Positions 33,143 to 43,900 of a stretch of 64,000 nucleotides of DNA are shown piece after piece (position 1 is the stretch's first letter; the number at the start of each line of letters is the position of its first letter). A model generated the notes under the pieces. It did not search any database. It was not told where the DNA came from and worked only from the letters and a program-made list of their open reading frames with translations. The position numbers were made by a program, and so were the translations under genes. The stretch is from NCBI GenBank assembly GCA_049317265.1, contig JBMOIP010000018.1, positions 1 to 64,000 on the forward strand. Reading direction: 5' to 3'. The DNA comes from CAIVAT01 sp049317265. Its GTDB lineage: Bacteria > Bacteroidota > Bacteroidia > Bacteroidales > FEN-979.

Positions 33143-35233
33143 ATGAAAAACCTGTTTACACTCTTCTTTTCCTGCGTACTGGCATTCAACATTTTTGCCG
33201 GAAATGTTGTAAAAACATTCACTTTTTCACAGGTTAAAATCGAACAGAACGGTCAATATAAGTCAGTTATATTGGATAATACAATGCTCGCCGGTCTCCA
33301 CGGAGAGCCGATGTTGCCCTATCGCCAGATAGCCATGATGCTTCCTCCCGGTGAAAAAGCCATCTCTGTGAAGGTAACAGGGGAATCGCTAATTGTCATT
33401 CCTGGTACATTTGAGTTGTTTCCTCAACAATATATGCAGCCCACTTCTGACACTCAGTCGGGACCCTTTATCAAAAAGGAGGCTGTTTACCGGTCTGCTG
33501 CCAACTATCCAGCATCCCAGGCCGGAACCCTTATCAACTCCTACCTGAACGGTTACTCCTTTGCCCTCTCAACCTTTACCCCGGTGATCTATAATCCTGC
33601 AAAGAAAACCGTATCATACTACCAGAAAGTAACCGTACAAATCACTACCCAACCGGATGCCAAAGCAGCAAATGCCCTTAAAAACCTCACTCATTCGGTA
33701 AATGCGCTGAAAAGAGTGCGTTTGTTTGCCCAAAACCCTGAAATGATGGAACAATACCCTGTGATGGGATCGCTGAAAACAAGCTACAAGATCCTGATCA
33801 TTACACCGGCACAGTTTCAGGGCGGGTTCCAGGACCTTGTAAATTATTACAACAGCAAAGGTATGGCAACCCAGATCACCACTACTGAAACAATCAGTGC
33901 GCTTACCGGCCAGGACCTGCCGGAAAAAATGCGTAACTACATCATCGGAGAATATCAGACCAATGGCATTGAACAGGTTATACTCGGCGGTGATGTAGAG
34001 TATATCCCCTACCGTGGGCTCTATTGTTACGTAATTTCGGGCTCCGGCTATGAAGATTACAACATTCCTGCCGACCTCTATTTTTCCGCCCTCGACGGAA
34101 ACTGGAATGCCAATGGAAATAACAAATGGGGTGAACCCGGCGAGGATGATCTGCTCCCGGAATTGTCGGTCGGCCGTATGTCGTTCAGCGATGCCGCCGA
34201 GCAGGCGAACATGGTGCATAAATCGGTCTCCTACCAGGGCAGTCCGGTGATTGAAGAGATGAAAAGACCTTACCTGGTTTCTGAATTTCTTTATGACCCT
34301 CCTTTAACCTACGGATCAGACTACCTGGAGCTTCTGGTTGACAGTCACAGCGACAACGGGTATACAACACATGGCATTCCTTCAGTTCAAAACACCATCA
34401 CACGGCTCTACGATGCTGCAGGGTACAACTGGAGTGTTGGCCAGCTGCTCTCCGGCATCAATTCCGGCATATCGTTCATACACCATTGCGGTCACGCAAA
34501 TGCCACCTATATGATGCGTTTATCCAACTGGGACATCACTGATCAGAATTTTTCACAGGTCAACGGAGTTGATCACAACTACCAGCTGATGTACACCCAC
34601 GGATGCATTTGCGGGGCATTTGATGAATCCGATTGCATTGCCGAACGCTGCACCTCCATTTCCAAATTCCTGGTGGGCGGAGTGTTCAACTCCCGGTATG
34701 GATGGTTCAACCAGGGCACAACCGAAGGGCCATCCGCCCATCTGCACCGTGAATTTATCAGTGCCTTGTACAACCCGAATCCTGATTCAGCCTGTGCCGA
34801 ACTTGGTTCCGCGCATACCATGTCGAAGATCAAGAGCGCGCCCTGGATAGGCCTTCCCGGGGAGTTTGAGCCCGGAGCCCAACGCTGGTGTCATTACGAT
34901 TGCAATGTGCTCGGCGATCCTGCACTGAAAGTGTGGATAGACAATCCTCTTGTCGGAACCAGGGAGTTATCGGAATCGTTTGAGGTTTCAGTATCACCGA
35001 ATCCGTGTTCAGACCGGGTTACCCTTTCAGGCAACTTCAGGGAACCTGTTGTTTTTCATGCAGTTCTTCTCAAGGCCACCGGCCAGTCTGTATGGGGCAG
35101 CGATCTTGTTTTTCCTGGCCACGGCCCAAATTCATTGACAATTTCACTTCCCCGCACTGATGCAGGTGTCTATATCCTGAAACTCTCCTCTGGAAGTCGC
35201 GAAATCACTAAAAAACTGGTGATAACGGAATAG
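33143..35233 (+). CDS. C25 (gingipain-like) cysteine peptidase with T9SS domain
   Basis: Secreted peptidase of 696 residues. Signal peptide MKNLFTLFFSCVLAFNIFAG; a propeptide-like region follows (to about residue 210), then the C25 domain. The catalytic His is probably His451 in FIHHCGHANATY, and the nucleophile is Cys488 in YTHGCICGAFD (Cys490 is the alternative), 37 residues later; gingipains have about 33. Acidic and Asn residues around ADLYFSALDGNWNANGN resemble the gingipain core. The final 75 residues are a type-A sorting domain (VSPNPCSDRVTL, VYILKLSSGS, KKLVITE). Substrate specificity (Arg, Lys or other) cannot be read. The second of two adjacent C25 genes follows. Confidence 0.88.
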   Translation: MKNLFTLFFSCVLAFNIFAGNVVKTFTFSQVKIEQNGQYKSVILDNTMLAGLHGEPMLPYRQIAMMLPPGEKAISVKVTGESLIVIPGTFELFPQQYMQPTSDTQSGPFIKKEAVYRSAANYPASQAGTLINSYLNGYSFALSTFTPVIYNPAKKTVSYYQKVTVQITTQPDAKAANALKNLTHSVNALKRVRLFAQNPEMMEQYPVMGSLKTSYKILIITPAQFQGGFQDLVNYYNSKGMATQITTTETISALTGQDLPEKMRNYIIGEYQTNGIEQVILGGDVEYIPYRGLYCYVISGSGYEDYNIPADLYFSALDGNWNANGNNKWGEPGEDDLLPELSVGRMSFSDAAEQANMVHKSVSYQGSPVIEEMKRPYLVSEFLYDPPLTYGSDYLELLVDSHSDNGYTTHGIPSVQNTITRLYDAAGYNWSVGQLLSGINSGISFIHHCGHANATYMMRLSNWDITDQNFSQVNGVDHNYQLMYTHGCICGAFDESDCIAERCTSISKFLVGGVFNSRYGWFNQGTTEGPSAHLHREFISALYNPNPDSACAELGSAHTMSKIKSAPWIGLPGEFEPGAQRWCHYDCNVLGDPALKVWIDNPLVGTRELSESFEVSVSPNPCSDRVTLSGNFREPVVFHAVLLKATGQSVWGSDLVFPGHGPNSLTISLPRTDAGVYILKLSSGSREITKKLVITE

Positions 35234-35394
35234 GAATCCTGTGAATTCATTCCGGAAGAATCCTCTTGTCAGCTTTTCTCCCTGACGAAGGCTGTTATGC
35301 CTATTACACTTTTAACATCCTGAAACAAAATTCGCTGTGAAATAATTTTTGTGAAATATTTCACATTACATTCAGCCGGCTTGGAGAAATTTTG

Positions 35395-35402
35395 TACTTT
35401 TG
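35395..35402 (+). promoter_or_regulatory. Putative -7 box of the second C25 peptidase gene
   Basis: TACTTTTG, a full TAnnTTTG match, 46 bp before the ATG at 35449. Confidence 0.45.
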
Positions 35403-35448
35403 ATACCGCTGTCTTTGAATCTCATCCTAACAAAAAAAATCAACACCT

Positions 35449-38400
35449 ATGAGAAAGCTCTATTTTTTTGTTTTATTATTCTTGATTTCTGCGCTTTACG
35501 TTCAAAGCCAGACATTCTCCTACCCTGACATCTCAGGCAAGCCCGGCTTCAGCCTCGTTGATTCGAAACCTGCCGCAGTTAGGGTAAGTTATGCTGTTCC
35601 AACATTTTCGCTTGACGACCAGGTGGTTGATGGTATACCCATGAAATACATCAACCTTCCGGGTAGTTTTCTCTTCAATGAGACCGGGATGCCAAACTTG
35701 CCCGGCAAGGGTAAGTATATTGCCATTCCTCAGGGGGCAACACCAAAACTTAGAATCATTTCACAAATAACAGAGGTTATCCACAATGTTGACGTTGTTC
35801 CGGCTCCCCGCATTCCGCTTGACAATGATAACAGGCCGGTGGAGTATGCTAAAAACATGCAGGTATATTCAAAAAATGCGCTCTATCCTGCATCCCCGGT
35901 CACCATATCCGAAGTGGCTCAAATCCGCGGAGTTGATGCAGTGATTCTCGGGGTTACTCCATTTCAATACAACCCTGTTACAAAAGACCTTATCGTTTAT
36001 AAAGATCTCCAGGTCGAACTCACCTTTGAAGGTGGCAACGGAGAGTTTGGCAATCCAGCCTTCCGCAGCACCTGGTGGGATCCTATTTTACAGGACAACC
36101 TTTTAAACTATTCCTCCCTGCCGGTTGTAGATTACAATGCCAGGTTGCAGACATTTGGCAAAGCCCCCCTCACCGATGAATGTGAATATATTATCCTCAC
36201 ACCCACGGGCCCCGATTTTCTTGCCTGGGCCGATACCATCCGCAAATTCCGGACAGAACAGGGCATTATAACCAAGGTGTTTACTGTTGAACAGGCAGGA
36301 GGAAATACCGTAAGCGCCATTGAAGCCTTCATTGACAATGCTTACAACACATGGACCATCAAACCCGCAGCGTGCCTGATCCTGGGCGACTATGGCGCAG
36401 ATGCCACAAAGAACATTATATCACACCTCTATACACATCCTGCATCCTACCCCGATTTTGCCTCAGATAATAAATATGCCGACGTTACCGGCGATGAAAT
36501 GCCGGATGTGGTTTTTTCAAGAATTACCGCCAATAATGCCACCCAGTTGCAGATCATGGTCACCAAATTCCTGAACTATGAGCGCAACCCTCCGACCAAT
36601 CCCCGTTTTTACGATAAACCCATTACAGCGCTTGGCTGGCAAACCGAAAGATGGTTCCAGCTGTGTTCAGAAGTTGTGGGTGGTTATTTCAGAACTGTAC
36701 AGGGCAAACATCCCAGGCGTATCAATAAAATTTACCAGGGAACACCTGGCTCGGTATGGTCGACGGCCACAAACACCAATACAGTGGTCAACTATTTCGG
36801 TCCCAGTGGTCTCAACTACATTCCCACCTCTCCTGCCACCCTTGGCGGATGGGACGGCGGAAATGCCACCAACATCAACCAGGCCATCGATTCCGGCGCA
36901 TTCATGCTCCAACACCGCGATCATGGCGAATACCTGGGCTGGGGAGAGCCATCCTACAAAAACTCCAATATTGACGGATTGACCAATACCGACCTTACCT
37001 TTGTATTCTCCATCAACTGCCAAACCGGAGCCTATCAGCGTTCAAGCGAATGTTTCGGAGAACATTTTCACCGTTACTTCAAGAATGGCCATAATTCGGG
37101 CGCCCTTGGACTTGTTTGCCCCAGCGAGGTCTCCTACTCATTTGTAAACGATACCTTCGTGTGGGGGATGTATGACAACATGTGGCCCAATTTTATGCCT
37201 ACAGAAGGATCAAACCCTGCATCCCGTGGTGTATTGCCTGCCTTTGGCTGTGCCGCCGGTAAATATTTTCTGAAACAATCGAGCTGGCCATATAACTCCG
37301 GCGATAAACTGGTAACATACCGGTTATTCCACATGTTCGGGGATGCATTCCAGGTTCTCTATACTGAAATTCCTCAACAGCTTGCAGTTACCCATGATGC
37401 CGAAATCAATTATGGCGCAACCAGCTTCTCCATCCAAACCAACGACAGCGCTTTTATTGCCCTGACCCTCGACAACCAGATCCTTGCCACCGGATACGGC
37501 AGTGCAAACGGACCTGTAAGTCTTACCATTCCGGTGATTCCTATTGGTTCTATGGTAAAGGTAACCGTGACCAAGCATAATTTCTACCGCTACAGCGAAT
37601 TTGTGCCTGTGACCTCTGCTGCAATCGTGGCAAATTTCGCAGCCAATTCAACCAGTTTGTGTGTTGGATCCTCAGTGAATTACAGTGACATGTCGTCCGG
37701 AAGTCCTACCTCATGGGCCTGGGTATTCCAGGGTGGTACTCCGGGAACTTCCACGGAACAGAATCCAACCGGAATTGTTTATGACCAGGCCGGGAATCAT
37801 GATGTTACCTTAACCGTTTCCAAATCAACCGGAGATCCTGTCACACTCACCAAAACAGCCTATATCCAGGTAACCGGCATGCCTGCTGCCAATTTCTCTG
37901 ATGTGACCGGCTGCCCTGGAGTACCAGTGACATTTGCTGACCAGACCATTGCAAACGGAGGGACAATCACCAACTGGACCTGGAGTTTCGGTGATCCGAA
38001 TTCCGGAACCGGCAACACCTCCTACGAACAGAACCCCGCACACACCTTTAATGATCCGGGGACTTATATTGTATCCCTGGAGGTTAAAACCAATGGCGTT
38101 TGCACCGATATTAAAACCAAGGAGGTTGTGATCAATTCTACCCCGCAAGTTGCAGCCGTTCCACAGGGTGAAACCAGCATCTGTAAGGATGTTACCGGTA
38201 AAACCTATACCACTGCCGGTGCCATCGGTGCAACCACCTATACATGGCTAACTACACCTGAAACAGCAGGGACAGTTGCCGGGAATGGCAATACCGGAAT
38301 ACTTTCGCTTGCTTCCGGATTTACAGGTTCCTTCACCATTAAAGTTCAGGGAGCCAACGAATGCGGAAATGGAATCTATTCCGAAGAACTTCCCGTAACG

Positions 38401-38961
38401 GTTATCGAAGCACCTGGAGCCCCTGTAAAACCAACCGGGGTCGACAGTCTTGACGTCAACAAAACTGCTCAAAATGAGTATACTACTTCAGAAGTGATCG
38501 GTTCACAGAATTATCTCTGGACACTTACCCCTGAATCCGCAGGAACTATTTCAGGATCAGGTCTTACCGGAACGGCCGTCTGGAACACCAGTTACCGTGG
38601 TTTGGCATCGGTTACCGTGAAGGCTGTGAACTCCTGTGGTGAAGGTATCTCCTCTGAAGAGAAAACCATCCGGATCTATTCAACACTGGGAGTTGCTGAA
38701 AACAATGGGCTGGGTATTTCGATCTATCCGAATCCCAATGACGGCAAATTCAGCCTCGACATCACTTCAGGCATTGTTTCAAAAGTCAGCCTGACGATCG
38801 TAAACACACTGGGAGTTGTTGTTTTCGCCGAAAATGATGTGAAATTCAATGGCAATTTGCATAAAACCATCAACCTGTCACATCTTGCAAAAGGGGTATA
38901 CCAGCTAAAAGCAGAAGGGAATGGCATTTCCAACACCATCAGCGTTGTGATCGGAAAGTAA
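35449..38961 (+). CDS. C25 peptidase with two PKD domains and T9SS domain
   Basis: Secreted multidomain peptidase of 1170 residues. Signal peptide (FFVLLFLISALYVQSQ), a propeptide domain to about residue 235, then the C25 domain with His492 (LQHRDHGEYLGWG) and nucleophile Cys524 (FSINCQTGAY), 32 residues apart as in gingipains. A C-terminal Ig fold of the peptidase follows (TNDSAFIALTLDN). Two PKD domains lie near residues 725-810 (SWAWVFQGGTP) and 812-900 (NWTWSFGDPNSG), then two Ig-like modules, then a type-A sorting domain (IYPNPNDGKFSL, TIVNTLGVVVF, ISVVIGK). Likely a cell-surface endopeptidase with substrate-binding arms. A hairpin terminator follows. Confidence 0.9.
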   Translation: MRKLYFFVLLFLISALYVQSQTFSYPDISGKPGFSLVDSKPAAVRVSYAVPTFSLDDQVVDGIPMKYINLPGSFLFNETGMPNLPGKGKYIAIPQGATPKLRIISQITEVIHNVDVVPAPRIPLDNDNRPVEYAKNMQVYSKNALYPASPVTISEVAQIRGVDAVILGVTPFQYNPVTKDLIVYKDLQVELTFEGGNGEFGNPAFRSTWWDPILQDNLLNYSSLPVVDYNARLQTFGKAPLTDECEYIILTPTGPDFLAWADTIRKFRTEQGIITKVFTVEQAGGNTVSAIEAFIDNAYNTWTIKPAACLILGDYGADATKNIISHLYTHPASYPDFASDNKYADVTGDEMPDVVFSRITANNATQLQIMVTKFLNYERNPPTNPRFYDKPITALGWQTERWFQLCSEVVGGYFRTVQGKHPRRINKIYQGTPGSVWSTATNTNTVVNYFGPSGLNYIPTSPATLGGWDGGNATNINQAIDSGAFMLQHRDHGEYLGWGEPSYKNSNIDGLTNTDLTFVFSINCQTGAYQRSSECFGEHFHRYFKNGHNSGALGLVCPSEVSYSFVNDTFVWGMYDNMWPNFMPTEGSNPASRGVLPAFGCAAGKYFLKQSSWPYNSGDKLVTYRLFHMFGDAFQVLYTEIPQQLAVTHDAEINYGATSFSIQTNDSAFIALTLDNQILATGYGSANGPVSLTIPVIPIGSMVKVTVTKHNFYRYSEFVPVTSAAIVANFAANSTSLCVGSSVNYSDMSSGSPTSWAWVFQGGTPGTSTEQNPTGIVYDQAGNHDVTLTVSKSTGDPVTLTKTAYIQVTGMPAANFSDVTGCPGVPVTFADQTIANGGTITNWTWSFGDPNSGTGNTSYEQNPAHTFNDPGTYIVSLEVKTNGVCTDIKTKEVVINSTPQVAAVPQGETSICKDVTGKTYTTAGAIGATTYTWLTTPETAGTVAGNGNTGILSLASGFTGSFTIKVQGANECGNGIYSEELPVTVIEAPGAPVKPTGVDSLDVNKTAQNEYTTSEVIGSQNYLWTLTPESAGTISGSGLTGTAVWNTSYRGLASVTVKAVNSCGEGISSEEKTIRIYSTLGVAENNGLGISIYPNPNDGKFSLDITSGIVSKVSLTIVNTLGVVVFAENDVKFNGNLHKTINLSHLAKGVYQLKAEGNGISNTISVVIGK

Positions 38962-39023
38962 CGCGGAGCACATTGCAGGAGCACAAATTAACTGCTCTGC
39001 ATCAAATACTAAATTAAAACAGG

Positions 39024-39066
39024 ATGGGTTGTTTTCCACAGCGAAATCAACCCATTTTGCTTTTAT
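39024..39066 (+). terminator. Intrinsic terminator after the C25 gene
   Basis: Stem atgggttg (39024-39031) with caacccat (39048-39055), followed by TTTGCTTTT. It covers an apparent ATG at 39029, showing that the next gene must start further down. Confidence 0.65.
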
Positions 39067-39121
39067 CCGGCAAAGAGTCTGTTTTAATCATACCTTAGCC
39101 AATGTACCAAATTTTACAATC

Positions 39122-40504
39122 TTGAAAAGAAACTTTTTTTTATTGCTGTCCCTGTCGATTTTTCTGGCTTGCAGCAAGGAGCCGGCAGAAACAGTTATCA
39201 CCCCGGTTAAACCGCCTGTCACTGATTCAACCCCTTCACAATATGGCACACCGTTCGGCAATGTCCCCGACCGGCAGGATGCAGTCATTTACCAGGTGAA
39301 TATGCGTGCTTTCAGTCAGCAATCCAACTTTAATGGTGTGATTGCCCGCCTTGATTCAATAAAAGCGCTCGGTGTGAATGTAATTTACCTGATGCCGATC
39401 TACCCTGTGGGTTCGGTGAAGTCGGTAAACTCCCCCTATTGTGTGAAAAACTACACCGCCGTGAATGCTGAATTCGGCACCCTGGACGACTTACGAAGCC
39501 TTGTCGATGGAGCTCACAGCAGGAATATGTGTGTCATGCTTGACTGGGTTGCCAATCATACCGCCTGGGACAATGGCTGGATCGCCAGCCACAAGGAGTG
39601 GTACATGCAGGATGTAACCGGGAATATTATCAGTCCGCCGGGAAAAGGATGGAACGACGTTGCCCAGCTCGATTTTAACAATAAAGCCATGCGCCTGCAA
39701 ATGATCTGGAATATGAAATACTGGGTTTATGCAGCCAACGTGGATGGTTTCCGTTGTGACTACGCAGACGGTCCTCCGCTCGATTTCTGGATGCAGGCGA
39801 TCGATACCCTGCGGCATATTTCAACCCACAAACTGCTGATCCTGGCTGAAGGCACCCGCAGTAACCACTTCCTTGCTGGATTTGACTACACCTTTGGCTT
39901 CAGCTATTTCGGGTTGCTGAAAACAATCTACAAAAGCAATGTCTCGGCCCTGCAGATCAACAATATGAATACCACGGAATACACCAATGCGGCCAATGAC
40001 CAGCAGGTTGTACGTTATACCAGCAACCACGATGTGAATGGTTCCGATGGCACACCACTTGATCTGTTCGGGGGCAGAAAGGGATCCATGGCGGCTTTCG
40101 TAATAACCGCCTGCATGAAAGGGGTGCCTATGGTATACAACGGGCAGGAGGTTGGGACACCTTATAAACTCGTTTTTCCGTTTACCGGGAAAAATATCGA
40201 CTGGACCCTGAATCCCGACATCACGGCCGAGTATAAAAAGATCCTTCTCTTCAGAAATACCAGTGCAGCGATGCGGCGCGGCCAGCTAAACTCTTTCGGC
40301 GATGCTGATATCTGCGCATTTACCAAAGAATTGGCAGGAGAGAAGGTCCTGGTCATTTCCAACCTTAGGAACAGTGTCATCAATTTCGCATTACCGGTCC
40401 CGCTGCAAAATACAACGTGGACTGATGCCATGACCGGCGAAAATATCATGCTGATCGCGCCGATAGTTTTACAGCCATACAGTTACCTGATCGCGAAGCA
40501 ATAA
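39122..40504 (+). CDS. GH13 alpha-amylase-family lipoprotein
   Basis: Lipoprotein glycoside hydrolase of 460 residues, probably an alpha-amylase or related alpha-glucanase at the cell surface or in the periplasm. TTG at 39122 is chosen: it starts LKRNFFLLLSLSIFLAC with a lipobox, while the upstream ATG (39029) lies inside a terminator. The four GH13 regions are present: I DWVANHT, II GFRCDYAD (nucleophile Asp213), III ILAEGT (acid/base Glu243) and IV YTSNHD (Asp304). The C-terminal beta domain is short. TACCTTAG at 39091-39098 is a possible degenerate -7 box. There is no SusCD pair nearby. Confidence 0.88.
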   Translation: MKRNFFLLLSLSIFLACSKEPAETVITPVKPPVTDSTPSQYGTPFGNVPDRQDAVIYQVNMRAFSQQSNFNGVIARLDSIKALGVNVIYLMPIYPVGSVKSVNSPYCVKNYTAVNAEFGTLDDLRSLVDGAHSRNMCVMLDWVANHTAWDNGWIASHKEWYMQDVTGNIISPPGKGWNDVAQLDFNNKAMRLQMIWNMKYWVYAANVDGFRCDYADGPPLDFWMQAIDTLRHISTHKLLILAEGTRSNHFLAGFDYTFGFSYFGLLKTIYKSNVSALQINNMNTTEYTNAANDQQVVRYTSNHDVNGSDGTPLDLFGGRKGSMAAFVITACMKGVPMVYNGQEVGTPYKLVFPFTGKNIDWTLNPDITAEYKKILLFRNTSAAMRRGQLNSFGDADICAFTKELAGEKVLVISNLRNSVINFALPVPLQNTTWTDAMTGENIMLIAPIVLQPYSYLIAKQ

Positions 40505-40617
40505 GTTTCCGCTGTTTTTCCTGAAGTCAATGCTTTTCTAACCGGGCCAGGATCATTTGTATGTTGACACAATAGGCAAACAATCCGGGCGTAGCGCTAA
40601 TTTCGTTCTGGTTTATC

Positions 40618-40749
40618 TTATTTCGTACGACGAAATTCTTCACAGAGTTCCCTAATACCCTCATCTATTCTCCAGGTTACCGCAAAACAGCTGAATACAG
40701 TGATTTTCCCGGGCTCGGCGGAGAAGAAATAAATCAATCCGCCTGGATA
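40618..40749 (-). pseudogene. Possible gene remnant or repeat-borne fragment
   Basis: An open stretch of 43 codons ending in TAA reads YPGGLIYFFSAEPGK...RIDEGIRELCEEFRRTK. It has no ATG and stop codons lie directly upstream (first at 40750-40752), so it cannot be an intact gene unless a TTG near 40737 is used. The amphipathic, charged C-terminal helix looks like protein sequence and not random spacer. I cannot assign a family. It may be the tail of a decayed gene or part of a dispersed repeat. Confidence 0.3.
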
Positions 40750-40882
40750 TTAATCGTTTCATCCCTGTAAGATTGCGATCTGCAGAATGAAAAGCCAAGT
40801 ACCAAATCAATCCATTCTGGCATTATCGGGTAAGGGTCTGATTTTGTATTTCCTTGTATTTATTTCATTGCACCTGTGAAAA

Positions 40883-40921
40883 CAAAAAAGCGGCCATCTC
40901 AGATATTTGAGACGGCCGCTT
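40883..40921 (-). terminator. Intrinsic terminator of the giant T9SS gene
   Basis: Stem agcggcc (40889-40895) with ggccgct (40914-40920), extended inwards by tctca/tgaga after one mismatch, loop of six bases; on the minus strand a run of T follows. It lies about 75 bp past the stop. Confidence 0.85.
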
Positions 40922-40995
40922 ATTTGAATTAGGTAAAATGTACTTCCGGGAACTGAATTTGCAAAATCTGCAAACTCAATAACTCAGCATTACGC

Positions 40996-43900
40996 TTACC
41001 TGTTTACAATCATCTTTCTGACAATCTTATGTTCACTGTTCAGGAAAACAACAGAATAGATGCCCCTGGCAACCTGGCCAAGATCAATGTGTGCATCGAA
41101 TTTGCCACCTGTTGTTGTTGCATCCTGGAGCTCATAGAACTTCTCACCAAGGAGGTTATACACCTGGATGGTGAAAGTTTCCTGACTATTGGTTACAATA
41201 GAAACATTAAAGCTGCCATTATTTGGAATCGGGTATACATTGTATTTACTGCCCATGATCTCATCCTGGCCAACAAATAATACGTATACATGGTTTGAGG
41301 TATCCGAAGAACAACCGTTCGCTGAAACCACACTCCAGTACCAGCCGGTAATCGTGGCGGTATAGGTTTGGCTGGTAGCGCCCGGGATCAGTCCGGTTCC
41401 TTCATAATACCACTGGTTTCCAATTGCAATACTGCTTGTAAGCAATGGACCAACCGCTGTTACGACAGGTGCCGTCGGTATTGCATTGATGGTTACACTG
41501 AAGTTTGGAGAAACAGTACCGCTTCCGCAAGTATTGGTTCCCTTCACCGTAATTACACCCGTGGCAGGTGTGTTGCCAAAGCTGACCACAATGCTGTTGG
41601 TTGTAGCTCCTGATGTAATTATTGCTCCGGCAGGAACAGTCCATACATAGCTCGTTGCATTTGCAATGGTAGCAACGGTATAAACCTTACCCGTTGAACC
41701 GGCACATACAGATGCAGGTCCTGTGATGGTGCCTGCGGCTGCAGGCAACGGATTCACGGTTACAGCGAATGTGGAAGCTGTTCCGTTACCGCACTGGTTT
41801 GTACCGGCAACGATAATGTTACCTGACACTGCTGACGGGCCGAAGTTGACCGTGATGCTGGTAGTACCCAGACCCGAAACGATGGTTGCACCGGCAGGTA
41901 CCGTCCATGAATAGGAGGTAGCGCCAACAATCGGTGTTGTTGAGTATACCACACCGTTGGTTCCAGCGCATACTGCGGCAGTTCCTGTAATCGCACCAGC
42001 CGCGTTGGGTGGAGAGTTGACGAACACAGTATAAACTGTTGGCACTGCTGCGAAGCAGCCAGCTGCATTGGAGTAGTTAACGGTCACGGTCTGTATGCCG
42101 ATCTGGCTCCATGTTACGTTGATCGTACTTGAACCCTGACCCGATACGATTGAACCACCGGCGGAGGTTGTCCAGATATAGCCTGTCATACCGCTTTCAG
42201 TGTAATAGATGTTATCAGTCGAGCCGACGCAAGGATTGTTGGTACTACCGATCGTGGGAACAGGAGCGCCGCTGACGGTTACGTTGAAGGTTGTTGCAGT
42301 TGCACCCGGGCATACGCTGGTGTAGTTCACTGTGACAGTCTGGGCACCAATTGTATTCCAGGTAACCGTTACGGTATTGCTGGTAGGTGTACCACCGGCT
42401 GTTACTGTACCACCGGCAGAAACCGTCCATACATAGTTGGTCATACCTGTCTGAGTGGTATAGGTTGCTGAAGCGCCCTGGCAAACAGCGGCAGGACCCG
42501 TAATTGTTGGTGTGGGAACTGCGTTCACAGTAACTGCAAAACAGGTTGGTGTAGCAGCCGTACATGAAGTTGCATTTGAATAGTTCACGCAGATACTCTG
42601 TGCGCCAACAGTATTCCATGTAACCGTAACAGAACTTGTTCCGGCACCGGCTGTAATCGTACCACCTGTAATTGTCCAGGTATAACCTGTCATACCAGTT
42701 TGAGTGGAGTATACATTACCTGCAGAACCCTGACAAACAGAAGCAGGGCCTGTAATGGTCGGGGTTGGCAATGCATTCACCGTAACGTTGTAACAAACGG
42801 GCGCTGCAGCGGTACAACCGTTGGCGTTGGTATAGTTAACACATACTGTTTTTGCTCCGACAGTGTTCCAGGTAACTGTAATGGAACTGGTTCCTGCTCC
42901 GGACGTGATGGTGCCACCGGCTGAAACTGTCCAGGTGTACCCGGTCATGCCAGTTTGGGTAGCGTACACATTCCCTGTGGAGTTCAAACATACGGATGCC
43001 GGACCAGTGATGGTCGGTACGGGTAACGGATTAACCGTTACATTGTAAGTAGTTGCCGTTGCAGCCGTACAGCCGTTGGCATTGGTGTAGTTTACGGTTA
43101 TTGTCTGAGCTCCAACCGTATTCCAGGTAACTGTGATCGCACTGGTTCCTCCACCTGAAGTGATGGTACCACCCGCCGAAATTGTCCAGGTGTACCCTGT
43201 CATACCTGTTTGGGTAGTATATGTATTACCAGTAGAGTTCAAACATACAGATGCAGGACCTGCAATAGTCGGAGCAGGTAACGCATTTACGGTTACATTA
43301 TAGGTGGTTGGCGTTGCCGCTGTACAACCATTTGCATTGGAATAGTTAACTGTTACGGTTTTTGCTCCAACGGTGCCCCAGGTAACTGTGATGCTACTGG
43401 TTCCTCCACCTGCGGTGATGGTACCACCAGCTGAAACAGTCCAGGTATAGCCTGTCATACCCGTTTCGGTGTTGTAAACATTACCAGTAGAGTTCAAACA
43501 AACGGATGCCGGACCTGTGATGGTTGGCACTGGCAGTGGGTTAACAGTTACATTATAGGTTGTCGGGGTAACCGCTGTACAGTTGTTGGCGTTGGTGTAG
43601 TTAACTGCTACGGTCTTGGCGCCTACAGTGCTCCAGGTTACAGTGATGGAACTGGTTCCCCCTCCTGCAGTGATGGTACCGCCGGCAGAAACTGTCCAGG
43701 TATAGCCTGTCATTCCGGTTTGAGTAGAATAGACAACACCTGTTGTGTTTACACAAACAGAAGCAGGACCAGCAATCGTTGGCACCGGCAGGGCATTGAT
43801 ACTGATCGTCACAACGTTGGTTGTAACAGGAGTACCGCATGCAGATGACTGGATTTGCCTGTAATAGGTAACAGATGTAAGTGCGCCCGGCTGATAATTG

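Larger units (their letters stand above)
40505..40995. other. Gene-poor spacer with a coding-like remnant
   Basis: 491 bp between the GH13 gene and the giant T9SS gene. It contains a 43-codon coding-like remnant on the minus strand (40618-40749) and the terminator of the giant gene (40883-40921). A 30-codon plus-strand frame at 40787-40879 has no recognisable features. No promoter box is evident. Confidence 0.5.

Noticed and set aside
40787..40879. 30-codon frame with a hydrophobic end as a small membrane protein
   Set aside because: No ribosome-binding site, promoter box or recognisable homology; such frames are expected by chance in this spacer.
42245..42619. 124-codon Cys- and Tyr-rich minus-strand frame
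   Set aside because: It lies in another frame of the giant gene's C-type repeats; composition follows from the repeats.
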